Origin: Proales similis
Taxonomy: Eukaryota > Rotifera > Eurotatoria > Ploima > Proalidae
DNA: 64,000 nt
Reading direction: 5' to 3'
NCBI GenBank assembly: GCA_019059635.1
Contig: JAGVRJ010000011.1
Span: forward strand, 806,001 to 870,000
A program made the position numbers and the translations under genes. Shown here piece by piece: positions 23,092 through 34,077 of the stretch. Position 1 is the first letter of the stretch, and each line of letters begins with the position of its first letter. Under the pieces are notes generated by a model. That model saw only the letters and a list, made by a program, of their open reading frames with translations, did no database searches and had not been told where the DNA came from.

Positions 23092-23982
23092 ATGGAGATT
23101 TCGACTGAAATGAACGAACCTTCTGAAAAACAATTGAGCATAATTGATTCCAAGAAGTTTTCGGGAAACGTGGACCAAGGACAGGAAGTATTCCAGCTGA
23201 GTTTTGAAACTTCAGCGGTTGACTCGGCGGTGCCCTCTGCCATTGAGCTTGTTTGTTCCAAAGAAGAGTACTCCCAAGATCAGCCTACCGGCATCCCAGC
23301 CGCGCCACCATCCACACCATTAGTAAAGGACAAGCGTACTGCAATTGCAAGGAGCTCTGCAAGTAATAACAACGGCCGAAATCTTGATACTTTGTACAAC
23401 CTCAGCGATGCCAGTATTTCCGATGCGAATGTAGCCGTTCAGATGGCAAACGGATTTTGGCATAACTCCCAAGAGAGTGAATCTATAAATACGATCAGCC
23501 AGGCACAACGGGAAGATATTCAGGGAAGGGAGGACGAAATTAATGTTCAAAATTTGATCGAACGTGAGCCAGTCGTCATAAGGGGTGCTGGCAACATAAC
23601 CTTATTCGGAATATCAAACCATTTCAATGATCAGTTCCCGTCACAACTAAGCGCCAAACTTGCGCCTGAGGAATTTCATGACACCATAAGACAAGTTAAT
23701 GAGATACTTGACAAACAGCTTTCGAACAGTTTCAAGTGGCTTGTTTTTGGTTCTGTGTTTTGTTGTTGCACTCTTGGCTGCTCACTTTTACCTGTCATTT
23801 ACTTGAACAAGAAGGCAAAGCTGTGTATAAACAAACTTCTAGAAATCGAAAATCAACGTTTATATTCTAAGCTAGGACTAAGGTGGCGTCTTACTAAACT
23901 GAAATATTCGACCAGTTCCCTTCTGGAATATGTGCTTCTTGTTGAATTTGCGCCTACCATTCTACTCTATCAGCCGGACTAG
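23092..23982 (+). CDS. CHIC1/2-like cysteine-rich hydrophobic domain protein
   Basis: This intronless frame of 296 residues carries a CHIC (Erf4/GOLGA7-related) domain from about residue 160 to the end. It begins PVVIRGAGNITLFGISN and continues through APEEFHDTIRQVNEILDK. The signature is a cysteine-rich hydrophobic stretch, VFCCCTLGCSLLPVI, followed by NQRLYSKLGLRWRLTK and a final LYQPD. Vertebrate CHIC2 is a small palmitoylated protein on the plasma membrane and vesicles, anchored through these cysteines. The fold is shared with subunits of palmitoyltransferase complexes. The first 160 residues are polar, low-complexity and not conserved, so this protein is much longer than the ~165-residue vertebrate form. 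Its 3' end faces the 3' end of CEP19, 291 bp away. Confidence 0.92.
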   Translation: MEISTEMNEPSEKQLSIIDSKKFSGNVDQGQEVFQLSFETSAVDSAVPSAIELVCSKEEYSQDQPTGIPAAPPSTPLVKDKRTAIARSSASNNNGRNLDTLYNLSDASISDANVAVQMANGFWHNSQESESINTISQAQREDIQGREDEINVQNLIEREPVVIRGAGNITLFGISNHFNDQFPSQLSAKLAPEEFHDTIRQVNEILDKQLSNSFKWLVFGSVFCCCTLGCSLLPVIYLNKKAKLCINKLLEIENQRLYSKLGLRWRLTKLKYSTSSLLEYVLLVEFAPTILLYQPD

Positions 23983-24273
23983 ATATAAAAATTTTGAGAA
24001 ACACCTTTCTCAGCCCAGTCGCTCATTATCGATCCCAGCTCCTTTTTATCTAACCCTGTTTGCTAATAACTGTAATTGGCCAATCTGTTTTGGCTATGTT
24101 AACTATGTTTAATTATTTGTTAAAAATAGCTTTTTATTTTTAATTCGTTACAGTAAATGAAATTAAAATTTAAGTATTTTTTCTCAATAACTGCATTTGG
24201 TAAGAAAGCTTATCTGTTGAAAATAAAAATAATCAAATTATATAAAAGAGCTTAACTTAACTTCAAACGCATT

Positions 24274-25020
24274 TTAAAAGGAATAGTCCTCATCATTATC
24301 ATTTCCTTTGTTAGTTTCAATTATTTCTTTGTTTCCTTCACTTCCAACTTCTTCCTCTTCATCGTCTTCAAAATCGTACATTTTTGATTTGATAGATTTT
24401 AACTGTTCAGAAAGGAGATCAAGAGCAGTGTCTCTTTTTATTGATGCATTAATCGGTTTGCCTACCGATGCCTTCACGTCATCGATAGTAGACAGGCTAA
24501 GTGAATTTTTTTGTTCATTTTCGTCTTTCAAATAAACATCATCGTCGTCTGTATCGTGGAAATCATCATCGTCGTATTCTTTATCCGCAATTCGCTCTAG
24601 CTCAGCATATTTAAGTTGGGTGACCTTAAATAAGTCATCTTCATCGTTAAATTTGCCGATCAATTGAGAGTCACTAGGCTCTTCGTCAAGAGCGATTGAA
24701 GTGTCGGATTTGCTTTTCTCTGTATTCAATCTTTTAGCCCGGTGCAAACTTTCCTTAAGCGTGTATCCTTTCATGTTGTCCTGAAGTAAGAAGAAAAATT
24801 TGCTTAGCTTTTGAGTACTAATTTTCTCGAAGTAGCATTTGTTCTTTTCGATTGACTTAAGATTAGATGCATATTCATTTATATCTGTTAGAATGTCAAC
24901 ATCTTTAACAGGCACTATTCTTTTTCGCAATTTACTTCTTTCCCGATATATCAGTAGGATAGCTGCAGGGTCAAACCGAACCCCAAGTTTAAGCGGAGTA
25001 ATTTGTGAACCCATACCCAC
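24274..25020 (-). CDS. CEP19: CEP19-like centrosomal/basal-body protein
   Basis: This single-exon frame of 248 residues matches CEP19 in its first ~110 residues. The characteristic start is LKLGVRFDPAAILLIYRE, followed by KRIVPVKDVDILTD, then NKCYFEKISTQKLSKFFFLL and DNMKGYTLKESL. CEP19 sits on mother centrioles and basal bodies. In vertebrates it recruits the small GTPase RABL2 to start intraflagellar transport, so this gene fits a ciliated animal together with CFAP251. The C-terminal 130 residues are acidic and low-complexity (DDDDFHDTDDDDVYL and a final EEEEVGSEG run) and longer than in vertebrates. The gene lies 142 bp downstream of MRPS15 on the same strand. Confidence 0.85.
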   Translation of the reverse strand: MGMGSQITPLKLGVRFDPAAILLIYRERSKLRKRIVPVKDVDILTDINEYASNLKSIEKNKCYFEKISTQKLSKFFFLLQDNMKGYTLKESLHRAKRLNTEKSKSDTSIALDEEPSDSQLIGKFNDEDDLFKVTQLKYAELERIADKEYDDDDFHDTDDDDVYLKDENEQKNSLSLSTIDDVKASVGKPINASIKRDTALDLLSEQLKSIKSKMYDFEDDEEEEVGSEGNKEIIETNKGNDNDEDYSF

Positions 25021-25162
25021 AGTAATTGTCGCTGTTAATGAAAGGGTGAATTACCATATTTATGAAATGTCTAGTTGCCCTAGAAACTAGAAACATGATT
25101 TTTAATTTTATATTTATTTATACTTAACGTTAAGCTCCCTTAAAAGTTTATTAACATTCAAG

Positions 25163-26264
25163 CTAGCGAATAGGAAATTTAACGTCGGTTATTCCTAGTT
25201 CTTTAATTTCTTCTTCTATTTGACGAAGGGACTTATTACGTTCTTCATTAAATAAGTCCTTTTGCTGTTCGAACTGTGTCTTGAGTCCCAATATTTTTTC
25301 TTGAATCCGAGCTTGGGCAGATTGCTTAACTTCTTTCGTGAATTTTTCATATTTGGTTTCTCGGATGTATGGATATTTTTCAACAAGTTGGTAATCTTGC
25401 AAATTCAGTAAATCTTTCAATTCTTCAAATCCTTGGTTATTTTTAAAATAAAGCTCTGCAAGCATTCGATCACGTCTATGAATCTGGCGGTAGAGTAAAA
25501 ATCGATGTCTCCTATGCTTTAAAAGACATGGAACCAAGTAAAAATTTATTCAAGTAGTTTCTTGTAAATTCAATTTACCTTGCGTCGAGCTTCACCAATA
25601 CAGGAGGCTAATCGTTTTATGCTCAGAGTGTGCAAAGCAACTTTCAAATATCTGATTTATTTTTCACATAATATTTAAGAAATGTAATAAAATTACTTTT
25701 AATTTCTAGCGAGTCTTCTTCACCATCGAATTTACGAACTAGATTTTTGACTGCTTCTTCTTCAAAACGCTTGAAGTCATGTCTGGTGGCATATTCAAGA
25801 CTTAGTATTTTCTTAACCACTTCGCTTGCCCTTAAAATCGACCATTATTAAGCTTCAAATAATTAAGAAAAGTGATAAAATTTAAAAATAAAACAGACGA
25901 TTTGAGTTCTTCAATTCGATCAAAATAAAGTTGAGGTTGTGAAAGATTGTAGTTGAGTTTCGGACCTTTTTCCACTTAACGAAATTTATACTAAAACAAT
26001 CATCAATTTACACTCGATAAGTCTTGTATTTACATTTGGCTTTTCGGATCAGCTCTGTACTATATTCTTTAAGCCATTCTTTTTCATTTTCAGTATGAAT
26101 GCCTCTGGTCTGTGCAACGTCTAGCCATTTTTTTGCAACTTCCAAGAAAATAAAGTAAAGACTAATTAAATAATTATGAATTAAGAGACGATACTCGTCG
26201 CTGATTGATGACTTTTAGCACCTAAGGTCGAGCCTAGGTTAAACTTGAGAATCATTCGTGACAT
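25163..26264 (-). CDS. MRPS15: Mitochondrial small-ribosomal-subunit protein uS15m
   Basis: This is a nuclear-encoded mitoribosomal protein. The start codon at 26264 opens a basic, hydroxylated leader (MSRMILKFNLGSTLGAKS) suitable for mitochondrial import. Exons 26195-26264 and 26034-26138 splice to ATIAKKWLDVAQTRG. The next exon starts at 25974 and reads LEKGPKLNYN. Later exons give LSLEYATRHDFKRFEEEAV, then ALHTLSIKRLASCIGEARRK, and the last exon starts around the HRRHRFLLYRQIHRRDRML core. The spacing of the LEYATR, SLEIK, IKRL and RRHRFLLYRQ elements is that of the S15 family. The C-terminal 100 residues are coiled and charged, ending TDVKFPIR. The donor after ELKS reads GTCTGT, which is weak but the only one keeping phase. 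Confidence 0.83.
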
Positions 26265-26521
26265 CCAGGGAATAGGAATTCAACAACAATTTCAGCTGGC
26301 TTGATACTTAAAACGCGCAGCCAAATATTTATGAGCGAATGTGTATGAAGAGGATCCGAATTTGTCTGATGAGATGATTAGTTGATTTTGATTGAATGCC
26401 TCAGTCAATTGGGCTTGAAAAACACAATCCGACATTCCGTTAATCGTACATTCGATTAGTGACATGGAGTATAAATTCATGATCGGAAATAAAAGAAGCT
26501 GGAGTTAAATGAATAAGAGCT
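26265..26521. promoter_or_regulatory. Divergent promoter interval, MRPS15 / protease
   Basis: Only 257 bp separate the MRPS15 start (leftward) from the protease start (rightward), so both 5' untranslated regions and promoters must fit here. No individual element can be named. A 62-codon minus-strand frame at 26292-26480 looks incidental. Confidence 0.45.
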
Positions 26522-27484
26522 ATGGCGGCTCGATACATATTGGTGTTCGGTTTCTTCCTTACATTTTCAATCACAGTATTCATTTTTCTAACAACTGGCT
26601 CTATTATAAAACGTATCATTCACTCTGAGGAGGAACTAAATAATTCTATAATGGCACGAGAAATTTACTCAAAAAGGCTCCTGCTAACGTATTTTGAAAC
26701 TTTTCCGGATTACAGACACAAATCTTGCGGGGCTCCTTTGAACCATCAGTATAATTTGAAAAAAAGTGAGCAGCTGGGAAAAGAGTCACCAAACCATCCT
26801 TGGATGGTTTCAATCCAAATACTTAATTCATCAAATGGTAGCTCTCATTTATGCGCCGGGTTTCTAGTGAAACGAACATTGATTCTAACAGCAGCCCACT
26901 GTGTTGCCAGACGGGCCGTAGGAGATTTAATTGTTCGTGTTGGTTCTAGGCCGATTTTTTTCCAATGGCATCGCATTATTTCAATTCAACAGCATGAAAA
27001 GTTTAAGATCAGTGCTCCAAAATTTGATATTGCTCTGCTAAAAATGACTAAACCTGTTACGTTAGGCAGTGGAGTGGGTATCATCTGTCTGCCGAACGCA
27101 AATCAACTGGACTGGCTTGCAGATATTTTTAGGGTCACTGTTCCTTTTTGGTTCAAGACCCCAAAATCAGAAACTATTCTTATAGATAAGAGTTTGTCGA
27201 TTGTAAAAAATAATTTTTCTTGTTTCCATTTCATGAATTCAGCTTATGACGAGAGCCTTTGGTGCGCTTCTTCGCAATCAGAACCTAGGGAAATGTGTCT
27301 GGGAGATAGCGGCTCACCAATGGTTATCAAATTTAATCGACGTTTTTACGCAATTGGACTACTATCAACTTTGGTTTTTTATATTGACTCAAGCTTGAAG
27401 CTACGCTGTTTACCACAAACTCCCTTATATTTTACTAAACTTTCTGCCCATTCAAATTGGCTAGAGCAGCATCTACAAAGTTAA
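26522..27484 (+). CDS. Trypsin-like (S1) serine protease with N-terminal membrane anchor
   Basis: This intronless gene encodes 320 residues. A hydrophobic segment at about 4-29 is followed by basic residues (IIKRII). It suggests a type II signal anchor, with the catalytic domain outside the cell or in the secretory lumen. The catalytic triad is complete: His in LTAAHC, Asp in FDIALLK and Ser in CLGDSGSP. Two features are unusual. The usual activation site (Arg followed by IVGG) is absent: the stretch before PWMVSI reads NLKKSEQLGKESPNH. The residue six before the catalytic Ser, which sets S1 specificity, is Glu instead of Asp. GDSGSP replaces the common GDSGGP. The enzyme may thus be active without classical zymogen cleavage, have shifted specificity, or be a poor protease. 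Target unknown. Confidence 0.88.
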   Translation: MAARYILVFGFFLTFSITVFIFLTTGSIIKRIIHSEEELNNSIMAREIYSKRLLLTYFETFPDYRHKSCGAPLNHQYNLKKSEQLGKESPNHPWMVSIQILNSSNGSSHLCAGFLVKRTLILTAAHCVARRAVGDLIVRVGSRPIFFQWHRIISIQQHEKFKISAPKFDIALLKMTKPVTLGSGVGIICLPNANQLDWLADIFRVTVPFWFKTPKSETILIDKSLSIVKNNFSCFHFMNSAYDESLWCASSQSEPREMCLGDSGSPMVIKFNRRFYAIGLLSTLVFYIDSSLKLRCLPQTPLYFTKLSAHSNWLEQHLQS

Positions 27485-28425
27485 ATTTTCTTAAGAGTTT
27501 TAGGAGCTTAATGCTTAATAATATTTTTCAATTAAGATTGACGAATATATAAAACAAGTTAACACGTATTCTCTTCGTATTACATGTATGCGTCGTGTAA
27601 TTAAAAACACGAAATTTGTAAGAATTTTTAAAGCGTAAAATAATTGGACCTTTTAATCAAAAGTTAAAAAAAAATATTTCGCAAACATGAAATAATTTCC
27701 AGATGAATAAACCAAATAAATTGCTTAAATTGTTTTGTTGAATTTTACGATCATAATAAAAAGCAACCAAGTTTTCGGAAAGCTATCTGAATAGTCGAAT
27801 AGTTGAAGAGCTTTTAATAAACTGAACAGAGTCTGGGATCTACTATCAATATATTATGATGAATACGATGAATTGCTTGTTATCAAAAATTTCTATACAT
27901 TTAAGAAAAAAACAAAGTTTATTTAAAATCGATACATCGTTCCGAAAATGTTGAAAATTGTAACTCTCATGGTTTTTGATTAATCTAATTTTACTTAATT
28001 ATTATTTTTATAATTATTTGTTACAATCAATCAAAAATATATAAATTAGAGAAAAAAATATTGAGTGCATACGATTGTGATCTTGAACAATTGTTGTCAA
28101 GGCTGTTGCTTCCATCACTGGCACCTTTCTATTTGCTTGACTTGCAAGCATCATGTTATATATGGAGAACTCATTTGATTTAAGGTAGCTTTTAACCTTT
28201 GTTGACATGTGCATGCAAAAATTAACGTCAATATTAATGTAAAGCTCTTTTTTAGATTAAAAAAATGAATTTACAATCAACATTAGAAGAAAAAGGATAA
28301 TTTTTACTTGCAGTCGATTAGCTAATTCATCCATATTTCATACCAATTAAACTTAATATTTTAGAGCAAAAAGTAAAAATCCCGTGCGTGAAATTTGTAT
28401 AGGATATTCTTTAATTTTCCCTTTA
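27485..28425. other. Intergenic, no gene recognised
   Basis: An AT-rich interval between the protease stop and the RING gene. It contains only short frames with no protein-like character, and nothing I can name. Confidence 0.45.
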
Positions 28426-30180
28426 ATGGTTAATAATTTAAACAACACAATGTTTTGCCCTTGGTGCAGCTGTGTTTTTGAGAATTCCCTTATTTTAACA
28501 TGCGGAAACAGTGTTTGTGGAAAATGTTTTTTAAACAAGAATATGTTGGATTGCTCGCTTATCATTAATAATGGTTGTGATTCAAAGCATAATCATAAAT
28601 TGGAGCGTACTTACAAAAACTGGACATTGGATCACTTGGTAAAAAATATTATTGCCAGGCATAATGACATCGCAACGAGAAATGATTCTCCATCAAAATG
28701 CCGAACCAACGAAGAGGGCGATCGAAGAGAGGCAGCGACGGCACGAGAGGAAGCCAATTATGATAATTTGAATTCTTGTATGAACCCATCAACCCAAGCG
28801 CAATACAGGGGGAGAGTTAATGCTTATTCTGCTCACAATCAAGTTTTGTTAAGTTCGCCGTTGCCAAAATTTTTAAAATCTGGGTACCGAATGCTAGCGA
28901 AAGCGAACAAAGATATCAAGAAAACTCAAGAAAAGGTGGAAACCTGCGAAAATCATATAAGAGGCATCAGAGATGCTGTTTTTTCATCTGATCTATTCAA
29001 AAATCTTGATCAAGGCGAGCAGCCGGCAAAAAATAGTATCAATGAAACAGCAAAAAGTCTTTTTCAAAGTATAAGCGTTCAAGCGGATGAAAATAAATTG
29101 CTGAGTATAATCCTTCAAGATTTACAAACAGAGCTTGACTCTATTCGTAGAGAGCTGGAGGTTACTGATTCTGAAAATGCATCGAAAATCCAACAGTTAC
29201 GAGATCGCGAAAATTGCTTATTAGCGATTATTAAAGAGCAGAGAAAAAAGGAGAAGCAACTATCTAAAGAAATTGAGACCAATATGCATATTTCTCCGGA
29301 TTTTTTCGCACAACAGCTTAACTTGGATCGGAATGATTCGATTGAGAACAAAGCAAATAGAATCAGTTTAATCAACAATTCTAATCAACAAGTGAGGCTT
29401 AATTTTAACTTTATGCTGGACGGTGTGCTGCTCAACAAGCACTTTTCCATCATTGACGAGTATCATTTTTTATTTTTGCATGAAAAACTAGTTGGGTGCG
29501 TGAATCATATCAGTCTTTTTGTAGTCGCTCGTAACCAAAAGATAATGTACAAGCGTGAACTTAAAAACATAAACGAAAGCTTTTTGGCATGTGCTAATAA
29601 TGGCAAGCATATAGTAGTCGCTGTTGAGGCTAACAAATACGAACAGAAACTTAAACTTTTCTCTGTGGATTTAACGCAAATTAAGGAAAAAAAATTTAAT
29701 TTCAAAGTGTCAAACTTACTAATGAACAAAGAGAAAATAATTGTCATATGCGACGATATAAAAAAAACAATTATCGATTTGGATTTCGAACTCAGTCTCA
29801 TTCGATCTTATGGGCAAAAAAAGAGTTCGAAAAAGAAGCTGTACATTGACGGTCAAGTGCTTCAATCAATCGGTGATAGGTTGTTTGTTAAACACTCAAA
29901 CAAAATACTAATACACTCGATTAATAGTGGCGAATTACTGGATACAATAACATTTGGCGATATCGAACATGGTAGCTTTTGCATTTTACTCAATGCAGAA
30001 AATGAGCCGGAGTATTTTTTGCTCAACTACCAAAATCGTTTATCGCTTCATGATCACAAAGGCAACGAATTGGCTCACAATCGTCTACTGAGCAGTGTCA
30101 AATTTATTCAGCTTCAATACTCAAGCTCTGGCCATTTTGCTTTTATTGAGCCCAAGCTGAACCTTGTTTTGATAGTTTAG
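28426..30180 (+). CDS. RING-like zinc finger, coiled-coil protein, paralogue A
   Basis: An intronless frame of 584 residues from the ATG at 28426. The N-terminus has a RING-like cysteine/histidine cluster (CPWC, LTCGNSVCGKC, then C..C with a KHNHKLE histidine pair), suggesting a ubiquitin-ligase or protein-interaction module, as in TRIM-type proteins. Residues of about 160-300 are charged and predicted coiled coil (LQDLQTELDSIRRELEV). The C-terminal ~250 residues are rich in short beta-type segments and may be a propeller or other beta fold. This part is shared with the gene at 36408-38042: RLFVKHSNKI, SGELLD, NYQNRLSLHDHKGNELA and GHFAFIE align with KLFVKDENAV, RGELIN, NKKDKLSYFDSKGILLA and GHFGFVN. 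Function unknown. Two paralogues 6 kb apart indicate local duplication. Confidence 0.75.
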   Translation: MVNNLNNTMFCPWCSCVFENSLILTCGNSVCGKCFLNKNMLDCSLIINNGCDSKHNHKLERTYKNWTLDHLVKNIIARHNDIATRNDSPSKCRTNEEGDRREAATAREEANYDNLNSCMNPSTQAQYRGRVNAYSAHNQVLLSSPLPKFLKSGYRMLAKANKDIKKTQEKVETCENHIRGIRDAVFSSDLFKNLDQGEQPAKNSINETAKSLFQSISVQADENKLLSIILQDLQTELDSIRRELEVTDSENASKIQQLRDRENCLLAIIKEQRKKEKQLSKEIETNMHISPDFFAQQLNLDRNDSIENKANRISLINNSNQQVRLNFNFMLDGVLLNKHFSIIDEYHFLFLHEKLVGCVNHISLFVVARNQKIMYKRELKNINESFLACANNGKHIVVAVEANKYEQKLKLFSVDLTQIKEKKFNFKVSNLLMNKEKIIVICDDIKKTIIDLDFELSLIRSYGQKKSSKKKLYIDGQVLQSIGDRLFVKHSNKILIHSINSGELLDTITFGDIEHGSFCILLNAENEPEYFLLNYQNRLSLHDHKGNELAHNRLLSSVKFIQLQYSSSGHFAFIEPKLNLVLIV

Positions 30181-30430
30181 GAATATATATATCAGTTAAA
30201 AATATTATTTTTTTATAAGTTTATTTCTTAAGCCAACTGCAAATAAAATTTAAAATAGTATCTTTTCTCGTTGATATTTTATTCAGAATAATTAATTGTA
30301 TAATTATCATGGTTTTGTTAGATTAGTTCTGATTAATTTTGTAATTACGTCCCCATCTCGTAATTTATTGGCAGCCACATTTAATAAAAGCGCACCTGAG
30401 AATCGATTGCAAAAATAAGGCTCAACGAAT

Positions 30431-33150
30431 ATGACTGAAAAGATTGCACTTGACAATCAGACTAAAACTGTATTCAACAAGTTTTCTTCAAACCAAGAGC
30501 AGATTCCAGCCGTTGTAAGTATAATATAAAATTCATGATTCACCTTGCATCTTAACAACATAACTTTAAAGAGTCCGATTTTCAAAGTTGAAAAAACGTT
30601 CATCCGATATGAATCGCCTCCAATTTCTATTTTAACTTGTGGCCCTTTGCAAGAGGATTCATTGATCCAAGAGTACAATCAAAAACTCGAGTTCCTAATA
30701 GCTGATTTTGAATGGCTTTTGAGTGCAAGTTACCAAAAGTTTTGGTGCCAAATCATATTTGACCAGCAAGTTATCAAGTCTATTGATTCCTATTTGAGTC
30801 AGGCGCCTAGGTAAAGAAACCATTGCAAATCAATTTGTTTCTGGTTGATTTTTGATGAAATATTGAAGACCATACGATACTTTTAACCTTAGACGCTTGC
30901 CTCAAACAACCTTAGATCTTCACGCTGTCCTGCATCGGTTTTTATTTCTCGTAATATTGCGAATGTCAACCAATCGAGAAAGTGAGGTTTGTTCATGTTT
31001 TTTTATTAATTAAACAGTTGAATTTGGTCTAATAAGCAGAAAAAATAGGATAACTTCATTAGCCAGGACTTTTTTTCCGAAACCATTTATGACAATTTTC
31101 TATTTGATATACCCAAAATAATGGACATGTGCTCTCTTTATGCCGATAATTTGGTCCTTCCGCGCCTTTTAAAGAATCTTTTCAGTTTGCAGCCACGTTA
31201 TTATGCCGATTTTGAAACAAATCAGCTGGAAATTCAAAAGGTGATCATTACAACCTATTTGAAAATAACGTTTAGGGTTAGTAATTTTTGATTAGGCTAT
31301 AGATAAAAGTGGAAAAAAATTGCGGGAAATGTTTAGATTAGAATCTAGCGTAGTTCAATGTAGACTGGATTCTGATGTGGATGGAATCAATCATTTGCTT
31401 AATTCTAAGGAACTTTTTGAGATAATCTACTACCTGAAAGATTTTTCAATAAGTATGAATCATCTGCTTCGCATGATGCCTGAATTATCCCGAATTTTAG
31501 TTGAGAACAACTTTCAAAACTCGTGCGTGAAGTTTGAAATCAATTATATTTAATTGATTTTTTCACTCTACTTAATCTTTTTATTTAAAAAGGCTTGTCA
31601 AACTAATGGATCCGACTTTATTCGACATAAGTCGAAATTTGACAAAAATTGAAAAAACTTCAGCTGATGATGAACAGTAAGTTATTATATTATCGTCATA
31701 TTGTTTGTTATAAGATATTTGATTTGCCAATTTGAATTTAAGGAGACGTTTGGTGAATAGTTTAAGACAAAAGATTTTTGAACTTAAGTTTTATATTGGT
31801 CAATTGTTTACCACTATGATACGGCCCGAATTTGAAGACGCCCAGCGGAAAATAGAACATTTAATGAAGTCACTGGATGAATGCCTGGAACAAGATCGAT
31901 TCATTTGTTTCATTGAAGAGTTTTTCTGCTTAAGCGAGAAAGTACAGCAAGTCTATCATACATTTGGACAAAAAGAGTAAGCTAAGGTTCTTTTCCATTT
32001 ATAAGAATTTTATTGTTGTAAAAACATATCAAGAAACAAAGTTCACCTAAACTATATAATGGACCGTATTAAAGAGAGTGTTGTAGGCAGATCAAAAAAA
32101 CCCGAAATAAGAAAACGTTTTGACACTTCTTCTATCACTCAAGAAGCGCAGCAACCTATATCTCAACAACAAAGTAGCGATGTTGATATTAACGAAATAG
32201 CACAAACTGTTTTGGCAATGTTTCCCAACCAAGACCCAAATTTTATTCGGAATTGCATAAGCTATTTCAACAATGATATAAAGCGGACTGTCGATGCTCT
32301 TCTTGAGAATAACTTGCCTGAGTTTCCTAGCACTGTTTCTTTTATACCAAAGACTGATTACCCGGATGATGCACCTTCAAAGATGCTATCCCAACGAAAA
32401 AATATTTTTGATAACGACGAGTTCGATATTTTCAATAAGCCCAAAGTTGATATGGCCAAAGTGATTATGGGCAAAAAGTTAGTTTTCAAAGTTTATTTAA
32501 TCTCTGATCGATTTTTTAACCCCGTTAATAATTAATGAAGAAAAAAGTCAGATTTGATTCGCCCAAATGAGTTGACACCAGATGAACTCAGTGCAAATAG
32601 ACGGCATGAGTGGCTTTACGCCGAAGAATATGAGGATGAATACGACGATACTTATGACGACAATGTGGGAGTCGTTGAAGAGATGGACATGCCACAAATT
32701 AAGTAATTTTTATGATTCAAGATATTAAAGTGATTCCAGAGTCGTTAATAACGATACCCTAGACCCCTGAATAAGAAGCTTGAATCAAAAAAGGTTGATG
32801 AATGGCAAAGTGATGAAGAAGACGGACAAATTGATACAACTGAATGCAATAGTAGTGAGGCAATGTCATCTAAAGACTCTTTTTTGCCACTTTCAAGCGA
32901 AGTAGGAAATGAAACCGGTGTTTTGTTTTGTAATTATAAAAAAAAAACTTAAAAGGATAAGCAAAGTTCACCCTTCAAAGCCTTGCCTCAACGAAACAAG
33001 AAAATAAGTAAGAATCCCGAGGTGAAGGTTGGTGAGGCAAAAACAAACGAGGAAATTAGACGTGAGAGAAGATGGAAAAATGACAACAAGGACAAAGTGG
33101 TTCATCATAACCGCAAGAATATTTCGGCCAAGAAACAAGGCTTTTTCTGA
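30431..33150 (+). CDS. ASCC2: ASCC2 homologue (ASC-1 complex / ribosome-quality-control subunit)
   Basis: Eleven exons splice in phase into 703 residues: 30431-30514, 30572-30810, 30893-30986, 31049-31240, 31296-31522, 31593-31676, 31743-31976, 32034-32477, 32541-32702, 32763-32919 and 32956-33150. ASCC2 binds K63-linked ubiquitin through a CUE domain. It works with the ASCC3 helicase in alkylation repair and in splitting collided ribosomes. Matches to the family include ADFEWLLSASYQKFWCQIIF, FLVILRMSTNRESE and DNFLFDIPKIMDMCSLY. The CUE domain is IAQTVLAMFPNQDPNFIRNC, followed by QRKNIFDNDEFDIFNK and EYEDEYDDTYDD. The C-terminus is basic (HHNRKNISAKKQ). It converges on a stefin gene 98 bp downstream. 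Confidence 0.95.
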
Positions 33151-33248
33151 ATAAACCTGCCATAACGGCAAATATCTATCAGAACTTTTTATTCTAAGGA
33201 TAAAAAGCAGTTTAATCTGTCCGAAATCGGTGCGAAAGACCGAATATT

Positions 33249-33613
33249 TTAAAAAAATTCTATCTCATCATGTTCACTTTTCTCAAGTTGAAGGGCTGAA
33301 AGCTGACCTTGGTCTTCAGGCATGCTGAAATGCTGGTAAACTTTAACATGAATGTGCCCATTTCCAGTATTGATTTTTATGTAATGGTTACTGCCAGCAA
33401 CTACTTGAGATTTGTAGCTCACAGCAACAAGTTGTGGAAATTCACAACCACTCACACGGTGTATATCATCCCTTAACTAATATATTTGATTAAATTTGTT
33501 TATCTGTAAAAATGTATTAAGTAGTTAACCGAATCCACTAAGGTTTGAATGCGTTCATTGGCCGCCATAGAAGAACTAAGTCCTCCAACAATTCTTGGCT
33601 CGATGATTTCCAT
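33249..33613 (-). CDS. Stefin-type cystatin (cysteine protease inhibitor), copy 1
   Basis: Two exons (33530-33613 and 33249-33476, intron 53 nt) encode 103 residues with no signal peptide, as expected of a cytosolic type 1 cystatin. The three inhibitory elements are present in family order: an N-terminal Gly-Gly (RIVGGLSS), the first hairpin QVVAG, and a C-terminal region (FSMPEDQGQL) in place of the second hairpin. Its expected targets are papain-like lysosomal cathepsins. The single intron falls before LRDDIH at the same position as in the next gene, so the two are tandem duplicates. Compared with copy 2 the N-terminus is five residues longer. Confidence 0.93.
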
Positions 33614-34077
33614 TTTCGAATATGTATGTATAGTCGAACTGCCTTCTTGTTAAAAATGGTAGCTATAAAAACTATGAATTATATACTTGAGCAACTCTAC
33701 TTTAGCAGCAAGGTTATTTTAACGAGCCAAAATAAAAAGAGATTTTCTCTTTTGAAATTTATTCTTGTATAAAAATGCATCTTTTGCAGGTGTGTTCCAA
33801 GTTAAAACCAATCTCGAGCGAATTTGAATTTTGGCTTTATGGCATAGCTCTGCGCTAGTTCTATTAGTCTGGCTGGCAGTAGAGCTACGATTTACACTTT
33901 AACTGATACTTTGTTTCTAAATTTCTGACTTGAATATTAAAATACCTAAGATTGATGAAAGCGGGTAGAGGTTCAACTGAAAATTTCCAACACGTAGGAA
34001 TGCAGCTAAATAAATTTATTTTAAAAAGTCTTAAACAGAATTTAAGTCATTTATAATTCATTCCAAATGTAAATTTC

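Noticed and set aside
26292-26480. 62-residue minus-strand frame upstream of MRPS15
   Set aside because: MRPS15 has a good start at 26264 and this frame has no splice path into it; it is probably incidental 5' flanking sequence.
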